Assembly: GCF_002387895.1 (NCBI RefSeq)
Contig: NZ_DGLI01000043.1
Span: forward strand, 1 to 64,000
Source of the DNA: Clostridium sp. UBA4548
GTDB lineage: Bacteria > Bacillota > Clostridia > Clostridiales > Clostridiaceae
Direction: 5' to 3'
DNA length: 64,000 nucleotides
How positions within the stretch are numbered: position 1 is the stretch's first letter; each line of letters begins with the position of its first letter. Under the pieces are notes generated by a model. That model was not told where the DNA came from and searched no databases. It worked only from the letters and a program-made list of their open reading frames with translations. The translations under genes and the position numbers were made by a program. Positions 8,800-17,271 of the stretch are shown here, in pieces.

Positions 8800-9789
8800 C
8801 TAAGGTACAATAATAAAATAAATAAAAATACCATATAGTAATCCGCTTAACATAAGCATAAAAGGGCTAATAGTTTCTTTCATCTCCAAGTATAGATATT
8901 GTATTAAAGCTGAAATTAGAGTAAGAGTCATTATAAAAAGAGAAGTAATATTTAGAGCCCAGTTCGTTGCTGCAAGACCAAAAGCAACTGGTATAGTACT
9001 TTGAAACACCATGGCCCCAGTGATATTTCCAAGAGCTAAATTGTCTTTTCTACTTCTTATCCACATTATAGAATTAAACTTCTCTGGTAATTCCGTTACT
9101 ATTGGTGATATTATCATCGATAAAATAAAGGAAGCTATACCCAAAGTGCTTGATATTCTATTAATATTATCCACAAACTCCTCACTAGCTAATACTATAC
9201 CTATAAGAGATAGCATCAATTGAAGTATGATTGCTATAATCCCATTATTTCTGATAACTCTACCTAACATAAGTGTAGGCGTCCCTGCCTCCTTAACTCC
9301 TTGGTGTTTAAGAGTCTTTACTATGTAAATAAAATATAGTAGTATCAAAAACATAGCTCCAGAATAAAAAATCGATCTATTTTTTGTAATTGAAATTAAG
9401 ATTGTGGCTAAATAGGCAACTATAAAAAAAGAAAAATCTCTTGAAAATATTTTTTTATCCGCATTTATTTTTATAGTTCTTTTATTAATAAAAGAGTAAA
9501 AAAACACTGCAAGTCCTGTAACTAAAAAACCTAAGGTTGATAACATAAAGGGAGCTCCTAAAATGGCACCTGTACTTATCCCATTTCCTGATGGTTTATT
9601 ACTTAGTACTGCAATGATAGGTATCATAGTCTCTGGAAGGGCTGTCCCAACTGCAGACAAAAGGCTTCCTACAACTCCATCTCCTAAGTTTAATCTTTCC
9701 CCTAAATTTTCCACACTATTAGAAAACATATGACAAAAAAATAAAATAAGCCCTATGTTTACTGCTATTAAAAGTATAAAACTCCACAT
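8800..9789 (-). CDS. Sodium/calcium exchanger family protein (CaCA)
   Basis: Polytopic membrane antiporter of 329 residues with about ten hydrophobic segments. The two inverted alpha repeats of the Ca2+/cation antiporter superfamily are visible: SAVGTALPETMIP (45-57) and SMIISPIVTELPEKFNS (about 228-245). Each carries the ion-binding Glu in a (T)xLPE context. The family exchanges Ca2+ (or another cation) for Na+ or H+; the ion cannot be told from sequence. Single gene, convergent with hom; its upstream region 9790-9944 has no obvious operator. Confidence 0.88.
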   Translation of the reverse strand: MWSFILLIAVNIGLILFFCHMFSNSVENLGERLNLGDGVVGSLLSAVGTALPETMIPIIAVLSNKPSGNGISTGAILGAPFMLSTLGFLVTGLAVFFYSFINKRTIKINADKKIFSRDFSFFIVAYLATILISITKNRSIFYSGAMFLILLYFIYIVKTLKHQGVKEAGTPTLMLGRVIRNNGIIAIILQLMLSLIGIVLASEEFVDNINRISSTLGIASFILSMIISPIVTELPEKFNSIMWIRSRKDNLALGNITGAMVFQSTIPVAFGLAATNWALNITSLFIMTLTLISALIQYLYLEMKETISPFMLMLSGLLYGIFIYFIIVP

Positions 9790-9944
9790 ATATTATCCCC
9801 CCAAAAACCTCATACCTTATATATATAGAACTTGTACTAAAAAAATGAATAAACAAACACTTATTTAATAAAAAAACATATGTTTATATCCCTTAAAATT
9901 ATTAAACCTCAATAAAAAAACTGAATTTACTTTTCCTATATAAG

Positions 9945-9979
9945 AAAAAGGATGTAGATAATTTAAATTACCTACATCC
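9945..9979 (-). terminator. Terminator after the CAP-domain gene
   Basis: On the minus strand GGATGTAG / CTACATCC with a TAATTTAAATTA inner palindrome, then TTTTTC. Confidence 0.8.
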
Positions 9980-10015
9980 ACCCATAATCAACAAGGTTAT
10001 TTGATTAGCTTTTAA

Positions 10016-10849
10016 CTACTTTGTTGAAAAGTGTTGTGTTGCATAAACATAGTTACCTTGGCTGCTGAATACTACTCCTGCACCCATTTTTGTCCAGTTT
10101 GCACTTAAGATATTTGCTCTGTGCCCTGGAGAGTTCATCCATTGGTCAACTAAGTATTTAGCTGTAGTTGTAGCTTCTGGGTAACCTTGACTGTAGAATA
10201 TATTCTCACCATATCCATTAGTATTATACTTGAAGTATTTAGTTGCTAAATCCATTGGGCTAGCATTATTTAGAGATGGTGTGTTGTGTTCAAAATAGTT
10301 ATATTGAAGCATGTTATTAGATTTATATCTAGCAATTGGTCTCATGTTTTCTTCCCAAGCTAGTGGCTTAAGTCCAGCCTTAGTTCTTTCCTGATTCACA
10401 TAAGTTAAAATTTCTTTTTCTACCGCATCTAGATATTTAAAGCTCTTATTATTTGGATTTGTTGGTACCCCACTTGGTGTAGATGTACTTGGGTTAGTAA
10501 CTGGTTTCTCCACCTTTGGTGCCTCTGTTTTTGGTGTTTCAACTTTTGGTGCTTCAGGCTTTGTAGTTCCCGTTCCTGGAATCTCAGTTTTTGGTGTCTC
10601 TGGCTTAGTTACCACATTTCCAGGCACCTCTGCTTTTGGCGCTTCTGTAGAAGGTGCTTGTCCTTCTGTTGGATTATTTATTGGAACTTCAATAACTTGT
10701 CCATTATTTACTTTGCCCTGACTTATTTTTTGTACAATTGAATCTAACGGAAACTTTATAAATTGGCTGTTATTTGCAACAGTTCCTGCAGTAGCTCCCC
10801 CTATTGTACAAAGTGATAAAATTAAAGCTAGTATCTTATTTGTTATCAT
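10016..10849 (-). CDS. Secreted CAP-domain (SCP/PR-1) protein with Pro/Thr-rich linker
   Basis: Extracellular protein of 277 residues. A signal peptide (about 1-22, ending TAGTVA) is followed by a low-complexity linker (about 55-145) built from units such as KPETPKTEIPG and EAPKVETPK. The C-terminal CAP domain (about 150-275) shows the HNTPSL, GENIFYSQG and WMNSPGHRANIL signatures and is related to B. subtilis YkwD. The function of bacterial CAP proteins is mostly unknown; the linker suggests crossing or association with the cell wall. No LPXTG or SLH anchor is present. Start chosen at the ATG following AAGGAG. Confidence 0.92.
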   Translation of the reverse strand: MITNKILALILSLCTIGGATAGTVANNSQFIKFPLDSIVQKISQGKVNNGQVIEVPINNPTEGQAPSTEAPKAEVPGNVVTKPETPKTEIPGTGTTKPEAPKVETPKTEAPKVEKPVTNPSTSTPSGVPTNPNNKSFKYLDAVEKEILTYVNQERTKAGLKPLAWEENMRPIARYKSNNMLQYNYFEHNTPSLNNASPMDLATKYFKYNTNGYGENIFYSQGYPEATTTAKYLVDQWMNSPGHRANILSANWTKMGAGVVFSSQGNYVYATQHFSTK

Positions 10850-11241
10850 TAATCAACAACTCCTTATTTTTTATTTTGCTTTTACTTCCATGGTGCTATT
10901 ACTACTCCATTTGAGAATTGGAAGCTTTTATTTCTTCAGTTCCTTGCTGATGTGTACATGATAACATGAGGCTTGTACCAAAACAACCCTTTTCCATCAC
11001 TTTCATATTCAACCCACAATAACCCATAGTGGTTTAATTAACCTTTTTATACTGTTTCTGTGACTATAATTTTATTCTTGATAAATCTTTTTTAAAATTG
11101 AAAAATCAGTTTTAATTCCTGCAACTTATTGAATTGTTTTAATCATATAATCTTAATGAAGCTAATTAATATATATCAAGGATTAATATACTCTTTGACA
11201 GCATAAATACTATACATTTCCCTTTTATTATCCTCTTTTTA
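10850..11241. other. Intergenic region, no feature seen
   Basis: About 390 bp between two leftward genes. It must hold the promoter of the CAP gene, but no convincing ORF, RNA or operator was found. Confidence 0.4.
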
Positions 11242-11490
11242 TTAGTCTTCAAACCAATATTCTTTTAGTATTTGCAAGGTTTCTACATTTATTTCATAAC
11301 CAGATACATCTCCTAAAACACTATCCATATCACACTGAGGGCATTTAGCAGTTCTTCCCTCATCCATCCACGAGCTAATTTCCTTTGGGTTAAATATTTT
11401 TAAACAATAATAACACCCACATACTGAACTTTTTTCAACCTTCTTTTTATTATATATAGAATGTCTTGATGCTTCTTGTATCGTTCTCAT
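11242..11490 (-). CDS. Small zinc-ribbon-like cytosolic protein
   Basis: 82 residues. The start at 11490 (MRTIQEASRH) is chosen because AAGGAGAG sits just before it; a longer frame to 11538 lacks a site. Two Cys pairs are visible: CGCYYC (near 24-29) and CPQC (near 54-57), separated by NPKEISSWMDEGRTA. This is the layout of a single zinc-binding treble-clef or ribbon. Similar small proteins annotated only as cytoplasmic proteins are common in Firmicutes. The function is unknown and neighbours give no hint. Confidence 0.75.
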   Translation of the reverse strand: MRTIQEASRHSIYNKKKVEKSSVCGCYYCLKIFNPKEISSWMDEGRTAKCPQCDMDSVLGDVSGYEINVETLQILKEYWFED

Positions 11491-11837
11491 TGCTACTCTC
11501 CTTTTACCCCTTAATAATATAATTTCATTTCCTCTCAAGTATTAAATCAAACTCAAAAACTTATTGCTGATTTAAGTACTTCCACTTACTTATTGTCATT
11601 TCACTATAATCTTCGTGCCAATTTGAGATTTAATTTATACTGAAAGTATTGGAAATTCTACATATTATTAGTGGTTATTAGCCTTATAGCACTTCTCTTT
11701 CACAGAACTTAAAATATTTTATACACTGAAGCAATTGTTAACTTTATAATTTGTTTCTATATACTTTAATATTAATTTCATAATTTACTTCAGCATACTA
11801 GTTGCTATACTTTTACCTTATAGTTTTTATAAAAATT
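11491..11837. other. Intergenic region, no feature seen
   Basis: AT-rich, with no ORF with a ribosome binding site and no RNA family recognised. Confidence 0.4.
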
Positions 11838-11876
11838 TAAAAGTTAGCAAGGATTTTTGTTCCCTGCTAACTTTTA
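11838..11876 (-). terminator. Terminator after the second chemoreceptor gene
   Basis: AAAAGTTAGCA..GGA / TCC.TGCTAACTTTT; on the minus strand it ends in TTTAAATTTTT. Confidence 0.8.
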
Positions 11877-11900
11877 GCTTATATTACTTTAATCATTCTA

Positions 11901-13898
11901 TTATGAAAGTTTAAATTTACCTACTTCATCTTCTAACTTTTGAGAAAGCCCTTGTAATTCTTCCGCATAATTTGTAAATTCAGCCATAGATGCACTTACC
12001 TCTTCAGTGGAAGCAGCAACCTCTTCAGTAGCCGAAGCTGTTTCTTCAGATATTGCAGAAACACTTTCAATTTCTTGTAATATAGAGTCCTTTTTATCAT
12101 TGATTTCTAGAGTAGATATTTTTATTTCTTCCACCCTATCCGTTAATATAAAAATTCCATTTATAATATCATTAAATATTTCTTCAGTTTTATTTACTAC
12201 ATTTACTTGTTCTAAAACCGTGTTTTCAGTCCCGTTAATTGCCTTAACAGCCTTTTGTGATTTACTTTGAATAGCCTCTACAATCCTTCTTATTTCCTCT
12301 GTGGAATTTTTAGATTGCTCGGCAAGCTTTCTTATTTCATCAGCTACTACTGCAAAACCTCTACCTGATTCACCAGCTCTAGCAGCTTCAATAGATGCAT
12401 TTAATGATAAAAGATTAGTTTGTTCAGTTATTTGAGCTATAGTATCGGATATAGCATTAATTTGTGTCATACTATTATTTACATCTTCAACTATTTCACT
12501 TACTTCTGTAGTAGATGTTTTAGTTTCCATAGATTTTTCTGTAAGCTCTTTTACCATGTTTAATCCGCTAGAACTTAGCTCTTGAGTATTTTTTGATATA
12601 TTCCCCATTTCCTGTGCTGATTCAGTAACTCTTTCTAGTCTCTGTGAAAACTCTTCCATACTAGTAACTGCTTCAAGAGAACTATGAGCTTGTTTAGTAG
12701 CTCCTGAAGAAATCTCATCTACTGCTTGTGATACTTGAGTTATGGATGCCGTGGTCTCTTCTGCCATTGCAGCTAAATTAGTTGCAGTATCTAAAACTAC
12801 CTTTGATGAGGCATCTACACTTTTTAAGGAACTGGATATATTCACCATCATTGAGTTAAACTCTTCACCTAAGGCTTGTATCTCATCCTTAGATTTAATA
12901 TGTACTGACACAGTTAAATCTCCACTTGATGCTTTACCAAATGCTTTTCTTACTTTGTTGATATTAGAAGACATCGCTTGGCTTATAATATATGAAACTA
13001 CTATAGATACTGCAAGAACAAGTAATACTGTTAAAACTATCATATTCCTTATACTATTTGTATCTTTTATAAGTTCCATTTCTTCCATAGGAGCAATTAA
13101 CTTCCACCCTGTTGCTTCATTAGTATCAAAAGAGGCAAACTTTTTGTGTCCTTGAAATTCGTAATTTCCAAAACCTCTAGTATTAACTTTTGCTTTTTCC
13201 CATATAGCTATAGTAGTTGGGGAATCTCCACCAATTAAAGTGGCATCTTTATGAGCTACCATCTTTCCATTACTATCAGCTACAAAAACATAGCCACTAT
13301 CCCCTACCCTTATTTCTGCCAAAGAGCTTGACAACTTTTCTAAATTCACATTCATAGCAACTACACCAATAAGTTTATCCTCTTTCATAATAGCCTTTGC
13401 AACGGCTACCACAGTTTTTCCTGTAGATGCACTTTTAAATGGATTAGTAATAACTACCTGACCTTTTTTAGCTACTGCTAAAGTGTACCAATCTCTACTT
13501 TTATGATCATAGTCCTTCCCCATATCTGCTTCTGGGTAGATTGCAAATTTCCCTGATTCTGTTCCAAAATACATATTTGATATATCCTCACTACTACCTT
13601 GGACATCCTTTAGTAAAGACTTAGCAAAATCAATATATGTTGGATTATCATCAACATTAACAAAGTCAAAGTTCCCTGCAAGAGTTGTTACTTGGTTTGA
13701 CATAGCATTAAAATAGTTACTAAGACCTCTATTAACCTCTAATAAGGTTTGTGAACTAGTAACCTCTAGCTTTTTACTAATTATTTGTTGTGCTCTAACA
13801 TAAGTTGCACCCCCCAAAGCAATTAGCGGTATCAAACATATTGCCATAAAACTGAACATCAGCTTTGTCCTAATATTCATCCTCATTTTCTTTTTCAA
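11901..13898 (-). CDS. Methyl-accepting chemotaxis protein with dCache sensor (paralogue)
   Basis: 665 residues from a TTG start at 13898, chosen because GGGAGGAAG lies 8 nt before it; an ATG at 13961 in frame would add 21 residues without a clear site. Layout matches the receptor at 352-2364: membrane segment, dCache_1 sensor, second membrane segment, HAMP, and a signalling hairpin with [19 protein letters not shown]. The cytoplasmic halves are nearly colinear while the sensors diverge. The sensor has Y-D-H-K-S-R-D-W-Y, which keeps the Y, R, W and Y of the dCache amino-acid motif, but the later Asp is Asn (AMNVNL). The ligand is not known. Confidence 0.94.
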   Translation of the reverse strand: MKKKMRMNIRTKLMFSFMAICLIPLIALGGATYVRAQQIISKKLEVTSSQTLLEVNRGLSNYFNAMSNQVTTLAGNFDFVNVDDNPTYIDFAKSLLKDVQGSSEDISNMYFGTESGKFAIYPEADMGKDYDHKSRDWYTLAVAKKGQVVITNPFKSASTGKTVVAVAKAIMKEDKLIGVVAMNVNLEKLSSSLAEIRVGDSGYVFVADSNGKMVAHKDATLIGGDSPTTIAIWEKAKVNTRGFGNYEFQGHKKFASFDTNEATGWKLIAPMEEMELIKDTNSIRNMIVLTVLLVLAVSIVVSYIISQAMSSNINKVRKAFGKASSGDLTVSVHIKSKDEIQALGEEFNSMMVNISSSLKSVDASSKVVLDTATNLAAMAEETTASITQVSQAVDEISSGATKQAHSSLEAVTSMEEFSQRLERVTESAQEMGNISKNTQELSSSGLNMVKELTEKSMETKTSTTEVSEIVEDVNNSMTQINAISDTIAQITEQTNLLSLNASIEAARAGESGRGFAVVADEIRKLAEQSKNSTEEIRRIVEAIQSKSQKAVKAINGTENTVLEQVNVVNKTEEIFNDIINGIFILTDRVEEIKISTLEINDKKDSILQEIESVSAISEETASATEEVAASTEEVSASMAEFTNYAEELQGLSQKLEDEVGKFKLS

Positions 13899-13976
13899 TT
13901 TTTCTTCCTCCCAAATCTCAATTTTTAACTTTTTCCTCCATATTGTACCATATGTTTTCAAATTATTACATATTTT

Positions 13977-14171
13977 TTATTTTATTTGTGTAGCTTTTTT
14001 GTAAATAATATAATTTAATTCACTAAACAATTGAAAGTTGCCAGTTCTGTTTGTCCCAACAATACATTTATCAATTATTTCAATATTATTACCACATTTG
14101 ATATCTTTTAAAAAGACCTTTATTTTTTCATGAATTGAAATATCTTGTTCAAAACAACAACCATTGTCCAT
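13977..14171 (-). CDS. Possible small protein before the chemoreceptor
   Basis: 64 codons starting MDNGCCFEQD, ending 16 bp into the leader of the chemoreceptor gene. Composition is protein-like (charged, an amphipathic middle KIKVFLKDIKCG) but only a weak GGGAAA precedes the ATG at distance. No family recognised. It may be a real conserved small protein or chance. Confidence 0.4.
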   Translation of the reverse strand: MDNGCCFEQDISIHEKIKVFLKDIKCGNNIEIIDKCIVGTNRTGNFQLFSELNYIIYKKATQIK

Positions 14172-14555
14172 AAATCAAATTTTCTGAATTATTTCCCAGG
14201 TAAAGTTATTGTATATTAGTATTAATTTTCATCTATTTATTTATAAAAATAATAAAATAAGAAGATAAAATAAGTTGTATTTCCCACTTTATTAACTCTA
14301 AAGTGACTTTTAATTTCACTAATTATTATGCACTTTTATAATTCGTTCATTTCTACAAAAAGTTTATATATAAAGTTACAAAATACATTTTTTTGTAATA
14401 TATCCTTATAATTTGTATTAATTTGTCTTTATGATTATAAATTGTATAATTAGGTTTCAACTTATATATAAACTCTCTAAAAATTCACTACTGTTTTATT
14501 TAAATAATAATATTTATGGTTATAAAGCTCCTGTTGAATAAACTTAGATTAATTT
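14172..14555. other. AT-rich intergenic region, no feature seen
   Basis: Very AT-rich with no ORF or RNA family recognised; it probably contains the promoter for the leftward chemoreceptor transcript. Confidence 0.4.
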
Positions 14556-14590
14556 AAAAGCTTTCGGTAGTTACCTTTACCGAAAGCTTT
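14556..14590 (-). terminator. Terminator of the four-gene operon
   Basis: AAAGCTTTCGGTA / TACCGAAAGCTTT; on the minus strand it follows the stop codon directly and runs into TTAAATTAA. It closes the transcript that begins at 22188. Confidence 0.8.
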
Positions 14591-14592
14591 AT

Positions 14593-15645
14593 TTAACATT
14601 TTATTTCTATTGTCATGTTCTCTGCAAACTCTCTACTTTTTTCTTCTATTCCTTCCACTTGAAAAATAGATTTTGGGTCGTTTGCTATAGCCATAAGTGA
14701 AAAGTATGGAGGTAATCTAAATCCTTTATTAATATTTAAAGCTCCAATTAGTTGTTTAGCTATAGAATCGCTGCCTGAATTTCCTGAAACTATTATTGCA
14801 AAAATGCTTTTTTCATGAAAAGACATTTGCCTATATAATACGGTTAGCCTATTTATTACTGCTGTTAAGTTTGCAGCTACTGCATCATTATAATTGGGAC
14901 ATAGCCATACTATAGCATCATATTTTTCAATTGCTGGAAGTACTTCTTCTGCCATTATACCTCCATAAAAACACCTATTATTTTTCCCGTAATGGTTACA
15001 AAGCTTATAGGCACATCCATGACAATCCTTTACTTCACCTGCTTCAATAAGTAATTCCTTCACCTCATAGTTTTCCAGATGCCTAGATACCATATGCCAT
15101 AAATCTAAGGTATTTGAAGTTTTGTGTGGACTTGAGTATAATGCTAATATTTTAGGATTTTCTAAAGTAACAAATTTGCCTTCTAATAATCTCTTTGTCA
15201 GTTCTCTACAATTTTTTAGGCATATTTCTTCTAAGGATAAATCTAGATTTTTTTGCCAAGTAAGAAAGTTCTTCAAAGAGCTTATAGCTTCAACTAGTGG
15301 ATGGCCAATGAAACTACACCCTAACCCATTAGCAATAAAAATAATATCCTGTGCTGTTCTTTTAGTACCCTGCTCTGTTTCGCTATGTACTAAAACTGCA
15401 CCCATAGATCCACTAAAACAATCCTTGCCTTTTTCCATAATCTTAGAAAGAAAATTTAGCATAAACAAGTCTGTACCAAGCTCATTAACCTGAGAGATAA
15501 ATAATAGTTTTTTATTTCTCAAATTAGGGATGTTTTGTACATCATTTACCAAAACATATTTCCTATCTTCTATAGCCGCTCTCAACATATTTTCTAAGGT
15601 ATCACTTATGGGTGTATTGGGCAATATTACAAATAACTCCTCCAT
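14593..15645 (-). CDS. Two-part flavodoxin-fold / NAD(P)H-FMN reductase-like protein
   Basis: 350 residues from the ATG at 15645, five nt after a perfect AGGAGG (the frame runs ten codons further up without a site). Residues about 165-345 resemble NADPH-dependent FMN reductases and iron-sulfur flavoproteins: phosphate-loop-like SSPHKTSNT (171-179), then a Cys cluster at 208, 211, 216 and 225, and the WLCPNYND segment. The Cys spacing (2, 4, 8) is looser than the usual CX2CX2C of iron-sulfur flavoproteins. Residues 1-160 look like a second, degenerate flavodoxin-like domain with no known signature. It is the last gene of the leftward operon. A redox role is inferred; the substrate is unknown. 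Confidence 0.7.
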   Translation of the reverse strand: MEELFVILPNTPISDTLENMLRAAIEDRKYVLVNDVQNIPNLRNKKLLFISQVNELGTDLFMLNFLSKIMEKGKDCFSGSMGAVLVHSETEQGTKRTAQDIIFIANGLGCSFIGHPLVEAISSLKNFLTWQKNLDLSLEEICLKNCRELTKRLLEGKFVTLENPKILALYSSPHKTSNTLDLWHMVSRHLENYEVKELLIEAGEVKDCHGCAYKLCNHYGKNNRCFYGGIMAEEVLPAIEKYDAIVWLCPNYNDAVAANLTAVINRLTVLYRQMSFHEKSIFAIIVSGNSGSDSIAKQLIGALNINKGFRLPPYFSLMAIANDPKSIFQVEGIEEKSREFAENMTIEIKC

Positions 15646-15715
15646 ACCTGCCTCCTTTAACTTAAATTTTTTCAAGGCTTAACTACTAGATCAGAATTTT
15701 TTTAGTTTATCTTAC

Positions 15716-15874
15716 TTAATTTTCTTTTGCTTTCTTTTTCACTTTTCTCATACACCAAGTGGGTGATTTCTTATTTTCATGGTTTTCCCTGCACTCTCCA
15801 CAATTGCCATGGCGAGGACAGTTCCTTGTACATGGGCAATTAGGATTTAATGTTATAAGCTTTTCCTTCTTCAT
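15716..15874 (-). CDS. 52-residue Cys-rich protein
   Basis: ATG at 15874, six nt after the stop of the dehydrogenase-like gene, ending TAA at 15716. The protein MKKEKLITLNPNCPCTRNC continues with PRHGNCGECRENH and PTWCMRK, giving six Cys in a CPC..C..HG.C..C pattern and a seventh near the end. The pattern resembles a family of small clostridial Cys-rich (probably metal-binding) proteins. The ribosome site is weak (AGG), so it may be translationally coupled to the gene before it. It is too short for ordinary ORF calling and easily missed. Confidence 0.7.
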   Translation of the reverse strand: MKKEKLITLNPNCPCTRNCPRHGNCGECRENHENKKSPTWCMRKVKKKAKEN

Positions 15875-15880
15875 AATTTT

Positions 15881-17257
15881 TTACCTATTATAAAGAATGT
15901 CTAGTAATTCATAAGTATGCTGAAGCCTCTGAAAAAGCTCCTGTGGAAGCTTTAAAGTTTCTAGTTCTGTGCATCCATCTATAAGTTTATTTCTACAACC
16001 CATAAAAGTACCTCCAATAAAGGTAGCACTATAATGCCACTGAGAATTTATTGTACTTAATAATGATAGACTTCCTGAGGACAAAGCTGGTGCAATATAG
16101 GGTTTAAAGCCTGCACTTCGGACTTCTAGATTAGCTGTTTTAGTCTTTTCAGTAAGTTCTTCTGAAAGTTTTTCATTATAATTTTCAATGCTATTTGCTA
16201 TTATTAGACCTTCTCCATGAGGCCCAAACGCTCTTCCTTCTAATGGATACATTTCTGTTTCCTGATTTTCCATAGCATAATAACAGGCTCTTGCATTCAT
16301 AACTCCTAGTCCATATCCTCTAATTTGTTCTGGTGCTAATCCTTCAAAATCCATATTTCCCATTTCATTCTTATTGCTTTCTTCATATGCAACTTTGCAC
16401 AATAAATCAACCGGGTCTGAAACCACTGCAAAAACGCCTTTAAATCCACTTTCCCTTGCCTTTCTTGCATAGGAACCTAGAATTTTGGAATTCCCCTTAA
16501 ATTGTACAAGTCTTACATCTTCTCCTTCTTTGCCTACCTCTGGAACTCCAACTGATACACAAAATACAAACATATCACAATTAAAAACTCCCTGTTCCTT
16601 AAGGCTTACCATCTTTATCTCTCTTTCCATCATATCTGGAGATAAAACTTGCCCTAATTCTAGTTTCCAGCGTTTTATCTTATTTTCATCCCTATCATAA
16701 AGCCCTAAATGAGAAATTCTTTCATGACCTAAAAGTTTAAGTCCTGTTAAAAGAATTCCTCCCACATCCCCCAATCCTACAACATTTATTCTCCACTTTT
16801 TAGGTTCTTCATAATCTACTACTCCTGGCCAGCTGTGGTAAGCCATATTTAAAGAGATGACTCTTCTATCTTCAATAGCTTCTACTATCCATTGAGGGTT
16901 CAACACGTTATTTTCATCAACCTTTTGTCCCTTACAGTTTCCATATTTTATAGGGTTTTTAAGTAAATTTAAATTTTCTTCTTCTATAAATAGCTGTTCT
17001 TCATTAGTTATAATAAAACTTCGCCTTGAAAACCTAGGGTTAAGCAAATTTAATGCAAATATTTTCCCCTTATATCTTTGTGCTTCAGCTTCTGATATTT
17101 GAAGAAAATCCTTAAAGTTATTTTCTCTTAAGCCAAAATAGCTTTCTTCTTTATTTGCATAATTACTTATATTGTTGTTTATGGAATTATAGTTCCTATA
17201 TTCTTCATAGCTTCTATTTGAAATCATTAATTTATCTTTGTATTTATAATAAAACAT
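15881..17257 (-). CDS. Divergent lactate/malate dehydrogenase-like protein
   Basis: 458 residues. An N-terminal region of about 150 residues without recognised domain (it includes NSINNNISNY and LNLLNPRFSRRSF) precedes a Rossmann core with NVVGLGDVGGILLTG (158-172). Further LDH/MDH-like landmarks are YDRDENK (187-193), AVVSDPVDLLCKVAY (277-291, compare the NPVD motif), GLGVMNARACYYAM (316-329) and GPHGEG (345-350), where His347 takes the place of the catalytic His of GEHGD. LDH/MDH proteins normally have about 320 residues. It lies 14 bp after the 1638-residue gene, behind AAAGGGG. NAD-linked 2-hydroxyacid chemistry is plausible but the substrate is unknown. Confidence 0.7.
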   Translation of the reverse strand: MFYYKYKDKLMISNRSYEEYRNYNSINNNISNYANKEESYFGLRENNFKDFLQISEAEAQRYKGKIFALNLLNPRFSRRSFIITNEEQLFIEEENLNLLKNPIKYGNCKGQKVDENNVLNPQWIVEAIEDRRVISLNMAYHSWPGVVDYEEPKKWRINVVGLGDVGGILLTGLKLLGHERISHLGLYDRDENKIKRWKLELGQVLSPDMMEREIKMVSLKEQGVFNCDMFVFCVSVGVPEVGKEGEDVRLVQFKGNSKILGSYARKARESGFKGVFAVVSDPVDLLCKVAYEESNKNEMGNMDFEGLAPEQIRGYGLGVMNARACYYAMENQETEMYPLEGRAFGPHGEGLIIANSIENYNEKLSEELTEKTKTANLEVRSAGFKPYIAPALSSGSLSLLSTINSQWHYSATFIGGTFMGCRNKLIDGCTELETLKLPQELFQRLQHTYELLDILYNR

Positions 17258-17271
17258 ATTATACCCCTTTC

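Noticed and set aside
12742..13155. 137-codon plus-strand frame inside the second chemoreceptor gene
   Set aside because: Antisense shadow; the minus-strand frame has clear MCP motifs and a good start.
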